Shown one piece after another: positions 31,957-43,393 of a stretch of 64,000 nucleotides of DNA (positions within the stretch are counted from its first letter, which is position 1; each line of letters begins with the position of its first letter). The notes beneath the pieces are model-generated. The model saw only the letters and a list, made by a program, of their open reading frames with translations. It was not told the DNA's origin and did not search any database. The position numbers were made by a program, and so were the translations under genes. Source of the DNA: Halomonas shengliensis (GTDB taxonomy: Bacteria; Pseudomonadota; Gammaproteobacteria; Pseudomonadales; Halomonadaceae); the NCBI RefSeq assembly GCF_900104135.1, contig NZ_FNIV01000008.1, forward strand, positions 1 to 64,000, read 5' to 3'.

Positions 31957-33288
31957 TCAATCCCGGATGCGGTACTCGGCGCTGCGGGCGTGGGCGGTCA
32001 GCGACTCGCCCCGGGCCAGTACCGAGGCGACCCGCCCCAGCTGGGAGGCCCCCTCGGCGGAGCAGTGGATGATCGAGGAGCGCTTCTGGAAGTCGTAGAC
32101 CCCCAGCGGCGAGGAGAAGCGCGCGGTGCCGGAGGTGGGCAGCACATGGTTGGGACCGGCGCAGTAGTCACCCAGCGCCTCGGCGGTGTGGCGGCCCATG
32201 AAGATGGCGCCGGCATGGCGCACCTCGGGCAGCCACCCCTCGGGGTTGGCCACGGAGAGCTCCAGGTGCTCGGGGGCGATGCGGTTGATCAGGCTCACCG
32301 CCTCGGCACGGTCGCGGCAGGCGATCAGCGCACCGCGCCGGGCCAGGGACTCGCGCACGATCGCCTCGCGCTCCAGCGTCGGCAGCAGGCGCTCGATGGC
32401 GGCCTCGACGGCCGCCAGGTGCTCGGTGTCCCAGCTCACCAGGATCGCCTGGGCATCCTCATCGTGTTCGGCCTGGGAGAAGAGGTCCATGGCCAGCCAC
32501 TCGGGATCGGTGCCGCCGTCGGAGACCACCAGGATCTCGGAGGGGCCGGCGATCATGTCGATGCCCACCTGGCCGAACACCGCCCGCTTGGCCGTGGCCA
32601 CGTAGATGTTGCCCGGCCCCACGATCTTGTCCACCCGCGGCACGCTCTCGGTGCCGTAGGCCAGCGCCCCCACCGCCTGGGCGCCGCCGATGGTGAAGAC
32701 CCGGTCGACCCCGGCCAGGTGGGCCGCGGCCAGCACCAGCTCGTTGAGGATGCCGTCCGGGGTGGGCACCACCATGATGATCTCGCGCACCCCGGCCACA
32801 TGGGCGGGGATGGCGTTCATCAGCACCGAGGAGGGGTAGGCGGCCTTGCCGCCGGGCACGTAGATGCCGGCCCGATCCAGCGGCGCCACCTGCTGGCCCA
32901 GCACGGTGCCGTCGGCCTCGGTGTAGTGCCAGGATTCGGGCTTCTGGCGCTCGTGGTAGAGGCGGATCCGCTCGGCGGCCTGGGCCAGCGCCTCGCGCTG
33001 GGCCTCGGGCAGGCCGTCATAGGCCTGGCGCAGGCGCGGGGCGGTGAGGATCAGCTCCTGCATGCCGCTCGCCGCCAGGCGGTCGAAGCGGTTGGTCGCC
33101 TCCACCACGGCGGCGTCGCCGCGCGCCTTCACCGCCGCCAGGATCTCGGCGACCCGCGCCTGGACCTCGGCGTCGGAGACCCCCTCCCAGGCCAGCAGGT
33201 GGTCGAGCCGCTCGGCGAAGTCGGCGTCGGCGGTGGCGAGGCGGGCGATCCCGGAGGTGACAGTGGTCTCGTTCATGGCAGCATCCAT
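31957..33288 (-). CDS. hisD: Histidinol dehydrogenase
   Basis: HisD oxidises L-histidinol to L-histidine in two NAD-dependent steps with a bound zinc. The 443-residue product has [20 protein letters not shown] near 137-156, [14 protein letters not shown] near 195, [14 protein letters not shown] near 265 (zinc ligands Gln and His), and the APEHLEL and GPNHVLPT motifs. Starts at 33288 or 33276 are both possible; neither has a clear ribosome-binding site. It follows hisG by 26 bases; hisC is not adjacent. Confidence 0.96.
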   Translation of the reverse strand: MDAAMNETTVTSGIARLATADADFAERLDHLLAWEGVSDAEVQARVAEILAAVKARGDAAVVEATNRFDRLAASGMQELILTAPRLRQAYDGLPEAQREALAQAAERIRLYHERQKPESWHYTEADGTVLGQQVAPLDRAGIYVPGGKAAYPSSVLMNAIPAHVAGVREIIMVVPTPDGILNELVLAAAHLAGVDRVFTIGGAQAVGALAYGTESVPRVDKIVGPGNIYVATAKRAVFGQVGIDMIAGPSEILVVSDGGTDPEWLAMDLFSQAEHDEDAQAILVSWDTEHLAAVEAAIERLLPTLEREAIVRESLARRGALIACRDRAEAVSLINRIAPEHLELSVANPEGWLPEVRHAGAIFMGRHTAEALGDYCAGPNHVLPTSGTARFSSPLGVYDFQKRSSIIHCSAEGASQLGRVASVLARGESLTAHARSAEYRIRD

Positions 33289-33314
33289 AGCGAATCGGGT
33301 CGGAGGAAGGGGCG

Positions 33315-33968
33315 TCAGCCGGCGACGCCCTCGCGGCGGCGGGCCACCGCCTGGGCGAGGCGCTCGAGCAGCGGCTTGATGCGCGCATGCTTCATGGTCA
33401 TCGCCGCCTTGTTGACCACCAGGCGGGTGGAGACCGGCGCGATCAGCTCGCGGGGCTCCATGCCGTTGGCGCGCAGGGTGTTGCCGGTATCGACGATATC
33501 GACGATCTCGTCGGCCAGGTTCATCAACGGCGCCAGCTCCATGGCGCCATAGAGCTTGATCACCTCGGCCTGGATGCCCTGCTCGGCGTACCAGCGTCGC
33601 GCCACGTTGACGAACTTGGTGGCCACGCGGCGCCGGGCATGGGCCGGCTCGGCCCCGGTGATGCCGGCGGTCATCAGCTTGCAGCGGGCGATCTCCAGGT
33701 CGAGGGGCTCGAAGAGCCCCGCGGCACCATGCTCGAGCAGCACGTCCTTGCCCGCCACGCCCAGGTCGGCGGCGCCCAGCTGCACGTAGGTGGGCACGTC
33801 GGTGGCGCGGATCACCACCAGCTTGACGTCGGGCAGGTTGGTGTCGAACAGCAGCTTGCGGCTCTTGCCCAGGTCCTCGGCGGGCTCGATGCCGGCGTCG
33901 GCCAGCAGCGGCAGGGTCTCGTCGAGGATGCGGCCCTTGGAGAGGGCCAGGATCAGTTGTTTGCTCAT
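33315..33968 (-). CDS. hisG: ATP phosphoribosyltransferase, short form
   Basis: HisG catalyses the first step of histidine synthesis, joining ATP and PRPP. The 217-residue product is the short form, which lacks the C-terminal histidine-binding domain and in known cases needs the HisZ regulatory subunit. It shows [31 protein letters not shown] and the PRPP-binding stretch [17 protein letters not shown] near 158-174. The start at [11 protein letters not shown] has an AAGGCGAG site. hisZ is not in this window. Confidence 0.96.
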   Translation of the reverse strand: MSKQLILALSKGRILDETLPLLADAGIEPAEDLGKSRKLLFDTNLPDVKLVVIRATDVPTYVQLGAADLGVAGKDVLLEHGAAGLFEPLDLEIARCKLMTAGITGAEPAHARRRVATKFVNVARRWYAEQGIQAEVIKLYGAMELAPLMNLADEIVDIVDTGNTLRANGMEPRELIAPVSTRLVVNKAAMTMKHARIKPLLERLAQAVARRREGVAG

Positions 33969-33993
33969 GCTCTCGCCTTGGTCGGAATGCGGG

Positions 33994-35524
<1,531 letters not shown>

Positions 35525-35544
35525 GGTGCGGCACTCCTATGATG

Positions 35545-35585
35545 CAAAAGACGGTGAGGCCACCGGACGCGGTGCGACCGGTGGC
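35545..35585 (-). promoter_or_regulatory. Overlapping hairpins ahead of ibaG
   Basis: Two inverted repeats share the same bases in the mlaB-ibaG gap. One pairs 35559-35566 with 35578-35585 (8 bp). The other is a short 5-bp stem (35552-35565, loop GCCT on the minus strand) followed by TCTTTTG. Only one can form at a time. The terminator-like stem is weak. Confidence 0.3.
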
Positions 35586-35639
35586 ACGAAACGGGGATGG
35601 CCCATGGTAATGAAAAGCATCGCGCTTGGCGATCACCGC

Positions 35640-35975
35640 TCAGGCGTCGCCCGGCACCACGGGCAGCAGGCGGTCGAGGCCGGCCAGCTCGGTGAGGCGT
35701 TGCAGCGGGGACGACAGGCGCACCCGCTCGAGGGTCAGCCCGGCCCGACGCGTGGCCCGCGCCCACTCCAGCAGCACCGAGAGCGCGGCGCTGCTGACGC
35801 CGGCGACGCCGGTGAGATCGAAGCCCACGCCCTCCCCGGCCGCACGGCCGGCGAGCCAGCGGCTGCCGGCCTCGGCCAGGGCGGCGGCATGCTCGAAGCC
35901 CACCTCGCCGACCACCACCAGGCGAGCATCGTCCGCCTCGAGACGCAGGCCCTCCAGGGCGAGCAGGTCGCTCAC
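35640..35975 (-). CDS. mlaB: STAS-domain protein MlaB
   Basis: MlaB is the cytoplasmic STAS subunit of the MlaFEDB phospholipid transporter and is needed for its assembly and activity. The product (111 residues) has the STAS pattern: a beta strand LVVVGEVGFEHAAAL, then FDLTGVAGVSSAALSVLLEW near 62-81. The start is a GTG that overlaps the mlaC stop as GTGA. Sequence similarity in this family is low, so position after mlaC is strong support. Confidence 0.88.
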   Translation of the reverse strand: MSDLLALEGLRLEADDARLVVVGEVGFEHAAALAEAGSRWLAGRAAGEGVGFDLTGVAGVSSAALSVLLEWARATRRAGLTLERVRLSSPLQRLTELAGLDRLLPVVPGDA

Positions 35976-36610
35976 GCCCCCTGCTCCAGCTCCTCGACCC
36001 CTACCTCGGGGGACCAGCCGTCGATCACGGCGTCGTAGTCGCGCCCGTTGTCGCGCATCGCCTGGTCGAACTGGTTGCGGAAGGTCAGGCCCAGGTTGAT
36101 GCCATTGACGATCACGTTGACCACCTTCCACTGGCCGTCGGAGAGGCGCAGCGTGTAGCTCACCGGGTAGACGCTGCCATCCTCGGCGACCACCTCCATG
36201 TCGACGCTGGCCTGGTCCTCGTAGCGGCGCGACTGCTGGTTCTCCAGCACGCGCAGCTCGCGGTAGTCGAAGGTGACCAGCCCCTTGGCGTAGGTGTCGA
36301 TCAGGGTCTGGCGGAAGGTCTCGACGAAGCGCGAGCGCTGCTGCGGGGTGGCGTTGGCGAAGTAGCGCCCCATCACGCTGGCGCCGATGTAACGGAAGTC
36401 GGCGATCTGCTCCAGGCTGTCGTCCACCAGCGCCTCGAGCTCGTCCATGTTCTGGGCGAAGTGGTCGCGGCGACCCTCGATCTGGCCGGTCAGCTCATCG
36501 ATGCTGTCGCGGATCATCTGCTCCGGGGAGCGCTCGGCGCTGGCCTGGGCGGTGACGCCGGCCATCAGGGCCAGCAGCAGGATCGCGAGGAGTCGGGGAA
36601 GGCGGGTCAT
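35972..36610 (-). CDS. mlaC: Periplasmic phospholipid-binding protein MlaC
   Basis: MlaC ferries phospholipids between the outer-membrane MlaA complex and inner-membrane MlaFEDB. The 212-residue product has a signal peptide (RLLAILLLALMAGVTAQASA) and an MlaC fold with FRYIGASVMGRYFANATPQQR near 84-104 and DGQWKVVNVIVNGINLGLT near 160-178. The ATG at 36610 has GGAG eight bases away and is preferred over one at 36625. Confidence 0.94.
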   Translation of the reverse strand: MTRLPRLLAILLLALMAGVTAQASAERSPEQMIRDSIDELTGQIEGRRDHFAQNMDELEALVDDSLEQIADFRYIGASVMGRYFANATPQQRSRFVETFRQTLIDTYAKGLVTFDYRELRVLENQQSRRYEDQASVDMEVVAEDGSVYPVSYTLRLSDGQWKVVNVIVNGINLGLTFRNQFDQAMRDNGRDYDAVIDGWSPEVGVEELEQGA

Positions 36611-36671
36611 GGGCAACGTCTCCATGTCGGGGTCAAGGGGATTCGGGGTCGGCGACGGCGAAGGCCCGGGG

Positions 36672-37139
36672 CTAGTCGCTGACCATGTTGGACACGAACT
36701 GCTGGATGAGTTCTTCGAGCACCACCGCCGACTGGGTATCGCGAATCGCATCGCCGTCGGACAGGGTCTCGGGGTCGCCGCCCACGGTCAGGCCGACGTA
36801 CTGCTCGCCGAGCAGCCCCGCGGTGAGGATCGCCGCGGTGGTGTCGCGGGAGAGCTGCCCCTCGAGGCTCTCGTCGAGCTCCAGCACCACCCGGGCGTCG
36901 TACCACTCGCGGTCGAGCTCGATGTCCGCCACCCGGCCGACGGTGACGCCGGCCATGGTCACCCGGGCGCGCGGCTTGAGGCCGCCGATGTTGGCGAAGC
37001 TGGCCTCCAGGCGGAAGGTATCGCTGGGTGCCTGCAGGGTCAGGCCGCTGACCCGCAGGCCGAGGAACACCAGGCCGAGGATGCCGGCGAGCATGAACAG
37101 CCCCACCCCGAGCTCCATGGTTTTACTGCGTTTCATCAC
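36672..37139 (-). CDS. mlaD: MCE-domain protein MlaD
   Basis: MlaD forms a hexameric ring in the inner membrane that channels phospholipids in the Mla system. The 155-residue product has one N-terminal membrane helix (ELGVGLFMLAGILGLVFLGL) and one MCE domain with FANIGGLKPRARVTMAGVTVG near 48-68 and the AAILTAGLLGEQYVGL segment. A single MCE domain is typical of MlaD. Confidence 0.96.
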   Translation of the reverse strand: MMKRSKTMELGVGLFMLAGILGLVFLGLRVSGLTLQAPSDTFRLEASFANIGGLKPRARVTMAGVTVGRVADIELDREWYDARVVLELDESLEGQLSRDTTAAILTAGLLGEQYVGLTVGGDPETLSDGDAIRDTQSAVVLEELIQQFVSNMVSD

Positions 37140-37172
37140 GTATCTCCGAACATCTGGGCAGAGGGTCGCCGG

Positions 37173-37955
37173 TCAGGCGAGGCCGCCGAACATCACGGCG
37201 GTGAGCACGAAATCGAGGCCGAGCACGGCCAGCGAGGAGTAGACCACGGTGCGGGTGGTAGCCCGGGAGATGCCCTCCGAGGTGGGCACCAGGTCGTAGC
37301 CCTGGAACACCGCGATCCAGGTCACCACCAGCGCGAACACCAGGCTCTTGACCATGCCGTTGCCGATATCGTCGAGGAAGTCGACGCTGGCCTGCATGTT
37401 GCTCCAGTAGGAGCCTTCGAAGACGCCCAGCCAGTCGACGCCGACCAGGTAGCCGCCGTAGATGCCCACCACGCTGAACCCCACCGTCAGCAGCGGCAGG
37501 GCCACGAAGCCGGCCCACAGGCGCGGCGCCACCACCCGGCGCAGGGGGTCCACGCCGATCATCTCCATGCTGGTCAGCTGCTCGGTGGCCTTCATCAGGC
37601 CGATCTCCGCGGTCAGCGCCGAGCCGGCACGGCCGGCGAACAGCAGCGCGGCCACCACCGGGGCCAGTTCGCGCAGCAGCGACAGCGCCACCATCTGCCC
37701 GAGCGCCTCCTCGGCGCCGAAGTCCACCAGGATGGTGTAGCCCTGCAGCGCCAGCACCATGCCGATGAAGAGCCCCGAGACCAGCACGATGGCCAGCGAC
37801 AGCACGCCGACGAAGTGCATCTGGCGCAGCCACAGGTGCCACCCCTCGCGGCCCGGCAACCCCACCCCGGCCTGGGCCAGGAAGACGCCGGCACGCCCCA
37901 GCGCCTCCAGCAGGTCACAGCCGGCACGCCCCAGGCGGCGGATTCGCTGGATCAT
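37173..37955 (-). CDS. mlaE: Phospholipid ABC transporter permease MlaE
   Basis: MlaE is the permease subunit of MlaFEDB. The 260-residue product has five to six hydrophobic segments and the family motifs [37 protein letters not shown] and [21 protein letters not shown] (about 95-135). It overlaps mlaF by four bases (ATGA). Confidence 0.97.
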   Translation of the reverse strand: MIQRIRRLGRAGCDLLEALGRAGVFLAQAGVGLPGREGWHLWLRQMHFVGVLSLAIVLVSGLFIGMVLALQGYTILVDFGAEEALGQMVALSLLRELAPVVAALLFAGRAGSALTAEIGLMKATEQLTSMEMIGVDPLRRVVAPRLWAGFVALPLLTVGFSVVGIYGGYLVGVDWLGVFEGSYWSNMQASVDFLDDIGNGMVKSLVFALVVTWIAVFQGYDLVPTSEGISRATTRTVVYSSLAVLGLDFVLTAVMFGGLA

Positions 37956-38773
37956 CGTGCCCCTCCCGCACCGAGGATGTCGGCGGCGAAGTCCGTCGCC
38001 GGGTAGTGGAAAGGCACCGGGCCGTCCGGTTCGCCGTGCACGAACTGGCTCACCCGCGGGTCCTGGTCCACGTCGAGCCCCGCCGGGGTGCCGTGGGCCA
38101 TCACCTCACCGTCGGCGATCACGTAGACGTAGTCGGCGATGGTCAGGGTCTCCTTGATGTCGTGGGAGACCACGATGGAGGTGAGCCCCAGCGCCTGGTT
38201 GAGGCGTTTGATCAGCTGCACCAGCACGCCCATGGAGATCGGGTCCTGGCCGACGAAGGGCTCGTCGTAGAGGATCAGCTCGGGGTCCAGGGCGATGGCC
38301 CGGGCCAGCGCCACGCGCCGCGCCATGCCGCCGGAGAGCTCCGCGGGCATCAGTGCGCGTGCGCCGCGCAGCCCCACCGCCTCGAGCTTCATCAGCACCA
38401 GGTCGCGGATCATCGCCTCGGGCAGGTCGGTGTGCACCCGCAGCGGGAAGGCCACGTTCTCGAACACGCTCAAGTCGGAGAACAACGCCCCGCTCTGGAA
38501 CAGCATGCCCATGCGCCGGCGCATGGCGAACAATGCGCGGCGCGACTGGCGGTGCACGTCCTGGCCGTCGATCAGCACGCGCCCGGCGTCCGGGGTGAGC
38601 TGGCCGCCGATCAGCTTGAGCAGGGTGGTCTTGCCGGTGCCGCTGGGGCCCATGATGGCGGTGATGGCGCCCCGCGGGATCGTCATCTCGACGCCGCGGA
38701 AGATCTCGCTGTCGCCACGCGCGAAATGCAGCCCCTCCACCGCCACGAAGGGAGTGTCACTCATCGGATCCAT
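37952..38773 (-). CDS. mlaF: Phospholipid ABC transporter ATPase MlaF
   Basis: MlaF is the ATPase subunit of the Mla transporter. The 273-residue product has Walker [14 protein letters not shown] near 42-54, the signature [15 protein letters not shown] near 145-159, Walker [14 protein letters not shown] near 165-177 and the switch His in VSHDIKET. The C-terminal extension ending near FADILG resembles the MlaF tail that contacts a neighbouring subunit. It is the first mla gene; the start at 38764 is an alternative. Confidence 0.96.
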   Translation of the reverse strand: MDPMSDTPFVAVEGLHFARGDSEIFRGVEMTIPRGAITAIMGPSGTGKTTLLKLIGGQLTPDAGRVLIDGQDVHRQSRRALFAMRRRMGMLFQSGALFSDLSVFENVAFPLRVHTDLPEAMIRDLVLMKLEAVGLRGARALMPAELSGGMARRVALARAIALDPELILYDEPFVGQDPISMGVLVQLIKRLNQALGLTSIVVSHDIKETLTIADYVYVIADGEVMAHGTPAGLDVDQDPRVSQFVHGEPDGPVPFHYPATDFAADILGAGGAR

Positions 38774-38847
38774 CGTCCCAGGGAAAGATTATCGAACATC
38801 GTATCCTAACCGCCCCTGGCGGCGCCAGCCCGGGCCCCCTTGCCGGC

Positions 38848-38876
38848 TTGCATGACGGCGGGGCAGCGCGTTTAAT
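38848..38876 (+). promoter_or_regulatory. Promoter ahead of yrbG-kdsD
   Basis: TTGCAT (38848-38853) and TTTAAT (38871-38876) are separated by 17 bp, about 40 bases ahead of the yrbG start. The -10 matches 5 of 6. It lies in the divergent gap with mlaF. Confidence 0.45.
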
Positions 38877-38917
38877 GGCGCCCCTTCCCGCCGCCCATCG
38901 AGGAGTCGAGACTCGCC

Positions 38918-39874
38918 ATGCTGCTGCCGCTGATCGCCGTCGCACTGGGCCTGGTGGCCCTGCTGTGGAGCGCCGACCACTTCGTCGGCGCGGCGGCCGC
39001 CACCGCCCGCCGTGCCGGCATGAGCACGATGCTGGTGGGCATGACCATCGTCGCCCTGGGCACCTCGGCCCCCGAGATCGTGGTCTCGCTGATGGCCTCG
39101 CTGGACGGCATCCCCGACCTCGCCACCGGCAACGCCCTGGGCTCCAACATCGCCAACATCGGGCTAGTGCTGGGGGTCACCGCCCTGGTGGTGCCGATCC
39201 CGGTGCGTTTCTCCATCGTGCGCCGCGAGCTGCCGCTGCTGCTGGGCGCCACGGGCCTGGCCGGCTACGCCCTGGCCAACGGCCACCTGGGACGCCTGGA
39301 TGCGCTGCTGCTGGTCGCCCTGCTGGTGTTCAGCCTGTGGTGGCTGTTCCGCGCCGACACCCCCGACGCCGAGGAGGAGGTGGCCGGCGAGATCCCCGAC
39401 CTGCCGCTGGGTCGCGCCCTGGGCATGCTGGCCCTCACCCTGGCGGTGATGGTGGCCGGCTCCCGCGGCCTGGTATGGGGCGCCAGCGAGCTGGCCCGCG
39501 CCGCCGGGGTCAGCGAGCTGGTGATCGGCCTGACCATCGTCGCCATCGGCACCAGCCTGCCGGAACTGGTGGCCTGCGTGGCCAGCGCCCTGAAGCGCCA
39601 CCACGACCTGGCCATCGGCAACATCATCGGTTCCAACCTCTTCAACCTGCTGGCGGTGCTGCCGGTGCCGGGCCTGCTGGCCCCGGGGGTCGCCGACGCC
39701 GCGGCCGGCGAACGCGACTACCCGGTGATGCTGGGGCTGACCCTGGCGCTGGGCGCGCTGCTGCTGTGGCATCGCCGCAACCACCTGGGGCGCCTGCCCG
39801 GGGCGGCGCTGGCCGGCACCTATGTGGCCTACCTGGCCTGGCTCGGCGTCGCAAGCCTCGGCACCGGTGCTTGA
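38918..39874 (+). CDS. yrbG: YrbG-type calcium/sodium antiporter (CaCA family)
   Basis: YrbG-type proteins are inner-membrane cation/Ca2+ exchangers; the ion specificity is not shown by sequence. The 318-residue product has about ten membrane segments in two inverted halves. Each half has the alpha-repeat pair: GTSAPEIVVSL with GNALGSNIANI, and GTSLPELVACV with GNIIGSNLFNL. The acidic residues in these repeats bind the cations. It leads the kdsD-kdsC-lpt run. Confidence 0.93.
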   Translation: MLLPLIAVALGLVALLWSADHFVGAAAATARRAGMSTMLVGMTIVALGTSAPEIVVSLMASLDGIPDLATGNALGSNIANIGLVLGVTALVVPIPVRFSIVRRELPLLLGATGLAGYALANGHLGRLDALLLVALLVFSLWWLFRADTPDAEEEVAGEIPDLPLGRALGMLALTLAVMVAGSRGLVWGASELARAAGVSELVIGLTIVAIGTSLPELVACVASALKRHHDLAIGNIIGSNLFNLLAVLPVPGLLAPGVADAAAGERDYPVMLGLTLALGALLLWHRRNHLGRLPGAALAGTYVAYLAWLGVASLGTGA

Positions 39875-39906
39875 GTGAACCCCGTTAACAGGCAACAATC
39901 ATCGCC

Positions 39907-40896
39907 ATGACTTCCGATACCCCCGAGGCCCGCTCGGCCCTGCGTGACAGCGCCAGTCGCACCCTGCGCCTCGAGCAGCAGGCCATCGCCGCCCTTGTCG
40001 AGCGCCTCGACGCCGGCTTCGACCGCGCCTGCGAGCTGATCCTGGCCTGCCAGGGGCGCGTGGTGGTCACCGGCATGGGCAAGTCCGGCCATGTCGCGGG
40101 CAAGATCGCCGCCACCCTGGCCAGCACCGGTACCCCGGCCTTCTTCGTCCATCCCGGCGAGGCGAGCCACGGCGACCTCGGCATGATCACCCCGGGCGAC
40201 GTGGTGCTGGCGCTCTCCAACTCCGGCGAGACCGCCGAGGTGACCGCCCTGCTGCCGCTGCTCAAGCGCATGAAGGTGCCGCTGATCAGCATGACCGGCC
40301 GCCCCGCCTCGACCCTGGCGCGCCATGCCGAGGCGCACCTGGATGCCGGGGTGGAACGCGAGGCCTGCCCCCTGGACCTGGCCCCCACCGCCTCCACCAC
40401 CGCCGCGCTGGCGCTGGGCGATGCCCTGGCGGTGGCGCTGCTGGAGTCGCGCGGCTTCACCGCCGAGGACTTCGCCCTCTCCCACCCCGGCGGCAGCCTG
40501 GGCAAGCGGCTGCTGCTGCGCGTCGGCGACCTGATGCACTCCGGCGAGCGGCTGCCCCGGGTGGCGCTGGGCAGCCCGCTGCGCGACGCCCTGCTGGAGA
40601 TCACCCGCCAGGGGCTCGGCTTCACCTGCGTGGTGGCGCCCGACGGCACCCTCGCCGGCGTCTACACCGACGGCGACCTGCGCCGCACCCTCGACCAGCA
40701 CAGCGACCTCTCCGGCCTGAGCGTGGACGCGGTGATGACCCGCCCCGGCAAGCGCGTGTCGCCGGAGACCCTGGCCGCCGAGGCGGTGCGCCTGATGGAG
40801 GACCACCGCATCTCCGCCCTGGCCGTGGTCGACGAGGCGGGCCGCCCGGTGGGCGCCCTGCACATGCACGACCTGCTCGCCAGCGGCGTGATCTGA
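39907..40896 (+). CDS. kdsD: Arabinose-5-phosphate isomerase KdsD
   Basis: KdsD converts ribulose 5-phosphate to arabinose 5-phosphate, the first step toward KDO for LPS. The 329-residue product has an N-terminal SIS domain with TGMGKSGHVAGKIAATLAST near 55-74, ALSNSGETAEV near 99-109 and HPGGSLGKRLLL near 196-207, then two CBS repeats in the last 120 residues. It is followed by kdsC, which acts later in the same pathway. Confidence 0.96.
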   Translation: MTSDTPEARSALRDSASRTLRLEQQAIAALVERLDAGFDRACELILACQGRVVVTGMGKSGHVAGKIAATLASTGTPAFFVHPGEASHGDLGMITPGDVVLALSNSGETAEVTALLPLLKRMKVPLISMTGRPASTLARHAEAHLDAGVEREACPLDLAPTASTTAALALGDALAVALLESRGFTAEDFALSHPGGSLGKRLLLRVGDLMHSGERLPRVALGSPLRDALLEITRQGLGFTCVVAPDGTLAGVYTDGDLRRTLDQHSDLSGLSVDAVMTRPGKRVSPETLAAEAVRLMEDHRISALAVVDEAGRPVGALHMHDLLASGVI

Positions 40897-40934
40897 CGCC
40901 CGGCGTGACCCGAACCCACCCCACGGAGCCCGAC

Positions 40935-41492
40935 ATGCCCCTCACCTCGCCCCTGCAGGACCCCGAGCTCACCGACCGCCTGCGCCGCATCCGCCTGCTG
41001 GCGCTGGACGTCGACGGCGTACTCACCGACGGCCAGCTCTACTTCCAGGCCGACGGCATCGAGATCAAGGCCTTCAGCGTCCAGGACGGCCACGGCCTCA
41101 AGCTGCTCAAGCGCGCCGGCCTCCAGGTCGCGCTGATCACCGGCCGCGACTCCCCCACCGTCAGCCGCCGCGCCGCGGCGCTGGGCATCCAGCACGTCTT
41201 CCAGGGCGTCGAGCGGAAGCTGCCGGTGCTGCGCGAGCTGGTCGGCCGGCTGGGGCTGGAGTTCGACCAGGTCGCCTACTGCGGCGATGACATGCCCGAC
41301 GTCGGCGCCATCCGCCGCGCCGGGGTGGGCATCAGCGTGCCCAACGCCCCCGACTACATCCAGCGCCATGCCGACTGGGTCACCGAGCGCGCCGGCGGCC
41401 ACGGCGCGGCCCGCGAGATCGCCGACACCCTGCTGCGCGCCCAGGGCCACTGGGACGCGGTCCTCGACACCTACCTCCACGGGGCCGGCTGA
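40935..41492 (+). CDS. kdsC: KDO-8-phosphate phosphatase KdsC
   Basis: KdsC is a HAD-family phosphatase that removes phosphate from KDO 8-phosphate. The 185-residue product has the catalytic motif LALDVDGVLTDGQLYF near 20-35, ITGRDSPTVSRRA near 67-79 and GDDMPDVGAI near 117-126. The ATG at 40935 has ACGGAG upstream; a GTG at 40905 is less likely. It runs into lptC with a four-base gap. Confidence 0.96.
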   Translation: MPLTSPLQDPELTDRLRRIRLLALDVDGVLTDGQLYFQADGIEIKAFSVQDGHGLKLLKRAGLQVALITGRDSPTVSRRAAALGIQHVFQGVERKLPVLRELVGRLGLEFDQVAYCGDDMPDVGAIRRAGVGISVPNAPDYIQRHADWVTERAGGHGAAREIADTLLRAQGHWDAVLDTYLHGAG

Positions 41493-41496
41493 GCCC

Positions 41497-42078
41497 ATGG
41501 CCCTGCCGCGCCCGGGCTTTCGCACCGGCCTGGTGCTGCTGCTGCTGGCGCTGGGCGGCGGCATGGCGCTGCTCGACCTGCGCGGGCCCGGTTCCGGCGG
41601 TCGGGTGCCCCGGGATGCCGCCGGCGAGCCGGACTTCTACCTCGAGAACGCCCGGCTCACCCGCTTCAACGCCCAGGGCCGGCCCCACCAGCGCGTCACC
41701 ACCCCGCGCCTGGTGCACACCCCCGAGGACGACGTCACCCGGCTGGACGCGCCCCGCTCGCGCCTGGTCGATCGCGAGGGTCGCCTGTGGCTGGCCGAGG
41801 CCGACCATGGTGAGCTCGGCCCCGGCGGCAACCCGCTGCGCCTCGACGGCGACGCCCGCCTCGAGGCCCCCGCCGAGCGCTGGGTGCTGACCACCGAGAC
41901 CCTGCACTACGACGCCGACACCGGCCACGCCTGGAGCACCACCCCGGCCACGCTGCGCCAGCCCCCCCAGCGCATGAGCGGCGAGCGCTTCGATGCCTGG
42001 CTCGATGACAACCGCGCCCGGCTGACCGACAATGTGCGCGGCCACCACCCGCCCGAGACCGCCGAGGAGTCCCCGTGA
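41497..42078 (+). CDS. lptC: LPS export protein LptC
   Basis: LptC is a bitopic inner-membrane protein that passes LPS from LptB2FG to LptA. The 193-residue product has one N-terminal membrane helix ([18 protein letters not shown]) and a beta-jellyroll periplasmic domain containing [19 protein letters not shown] near 46-64 and DNVRGHHPP near the end. Sequence conservation is low, so position between kdsC and lptA is important support. Confidence 0.93.
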   Translation: MALPRPGFRTGLVLLLLALGGGMALLDLRGPGSGGRVPRDAAGEPDFYLENARLTRFNAQGRPHQRVTTPRLVHTPEDDVTRLDAPRSRLVDREGRLWLAEADHGELGPGGNPLRLDGDARLEAPAERWVLTTETLHYDADTGHAWSTTPATLRQPPQRMSGERFDAWLDDNRARLTDNVRGHHPPETAEESP

Positions 42079-42593
42079 TGAAGCGACCGTCCCTAGCCCC
42101 CCTCGCCTGCGCCCTGCTGCTCACCCTCGGCGCCGTCCCGGTCGTCCAGGCCCAGGGCGATGCCGAGGCCCCCATCCTGGTGGAGGCGGACCGCCTGGAC
42201 CTCGACGACCGCGCCGGCACCGCCGTCTACACCGGCAACGTGGACATCCGCCAGGGCAGCATGCGCCTCACCGGCGATCGCGTGGAGATCCGCCGCAACG
42301 ACGCCGGCGAACTCTCCCTGGCCACCGCCACCGGCGAGCGGGCCTACCTGGAGCAGCAGCCCGACCCCGCCGAGCCGGTGGTCAAGGGCTGGGGGCGCAC
42401 GGTGGTCTACCATGTCGCCGAGCGCCGCGTGGAGCTGATCGACCGCGCCGAGCTGCACCAGGGCGGCGACATCTTCCAGGGCGGCTACCTCGAGTACTTC
42501 CTCGACCGCCGCGTGGTCCAGGCGCGTGCCGATGCCGAGGGCGTCGAGGGCAGCCAGCGCATCCGCATGACGCTCCAGCCGGAACAGCAGTAA
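42075..42593 (+). CDS. lptA: Periplasmic LPS transport protein LptA
   Basis: LptA polymerises into the periplasmic bridge that carries LPS to the outer membrane. The 172-residue product has a signal peptide ([17 protein letters not shown]) and the OstA-type jellyroll with [20 protein letters not shown] near 34-53 and [12 protein letters not shown] near 63-74. It overlaps lptC by four bases (ATGA region). Confidence 0.95.
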   Translation: MMKRPSLAPLACALLLTLGAVPVVQAQGDAEAPILVEADRLDLDDRAGTAVYTGNVDIRQGSMRLTGDRVEIRRNDAGELSLATATGERAYLEQQPDPAEPVVKGWGRTVVYHVAERRVELIDRAELHQGGDIFQGGYLEYFLDRRVVQARADAEGVEGSQRIRMTLQPEQQ

Positions 42594-42601
42594 GGGAGTC
42601 C

Positions 42602-43327
42602 ATGAAGACCCTTCACGCCCGCCACCTCGCCAAGAGCTACAAGCGCCGCCGCGTGGTCCAGGACATCGGCCTGTCGATCCGCCAGGGCAGCATCGTCGGA
42701 CTGCTGGGCCCCAACGGCGCCGGCAAGACCACCTCCTTCTACATGATCGTCGGCCTGGTGCGCGCCGACGCCGGGACGGTGGCCATCGACGACCAGGACC
42801 TCTCCCGCGCGGCCATGCACGAGCGCGCCCGGGCCGGCATCGGCTACCTGCCCCAGGAGGCCTCGATCTTCCGCAAGCTGTCGGTGGCCGACAACATCCT
42901 GGCGATCCTCGAGACCCGCCGCGACCTTGACCGCGCCGCCCGCCACGCCCGCCTGGAGGAGCTCCTCGAGGAGTTCCACGTCACCCACATCCGCGACAAC
43001 CTCGGCATGAGCCTCTCCGGCGGCGAGCGCCGGCGGGTCGAGATCGCCCGCGCCCTGGCGACCGAACCCGCTTTCATCCTGCTCGACGAGCCCTTCGCCG
43101 GGGTCGACCCCATCTCGGTGGGCGAGATCAAGGGGATAATCCGCCAGCTCAAGGCCCGCGGCATCGGGGTGCTGATTACCGACCACAACGTCCGCGAGAC
43201 CCTCGACATCTGCGACACCGCCTATATCGTCGGCGACGGCAAGATCATCGCCGAGGGGGACGCCGCGGCGATCCTCGCCAACCAGCGGGTTCGCGAGGTC
43301 TACCTGGGGCAGGACTTCCGGCTCTGA
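42602..43327 (+). CDS. lptB: LPS export ABC transporter ATPase LptB
   Basis: LptB powers LPS extraction from the inner membrane with LptF and LptG. The 241-residue product has Walker [15 protein letters not shown] near 38-51, the family motif [15 protein letters not shown] near 80-94, signature [16 protein letters not shown] near 139-154, Walker [14 protein letters not shown] near 159-171 and the switch His in TDHNVRET. lptF and lptG are not in this window, as is usual. Confidence 0.97.
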   Translation: MKTLHARHLAKSYKRRRVVQDIGLSIRQGSIVGLLGPNGAGKTTSFYMIVGLVRADAGTVAIDDQDLSRAAMHERARAGIGYLPQEASIFRKLSVADNILAILETRRDLDRAARHARLEELLEEFHVTHIRDNLGMSLSGGERRRVEIARALATEPAFILLDEPFAGVDPISVGEIKGIIRQLKARGIGVLITDHNVRETLDICDTAYIVGDGKIIAEGDAAAILANQRVREVYLGQDFRL

Positions 43328-43393
43328 AGCGGACATGCGCGCCAAGCCGCTGACCACCATATCGTTATTGGCTTGTGGCACGCTTCGCGCGTC

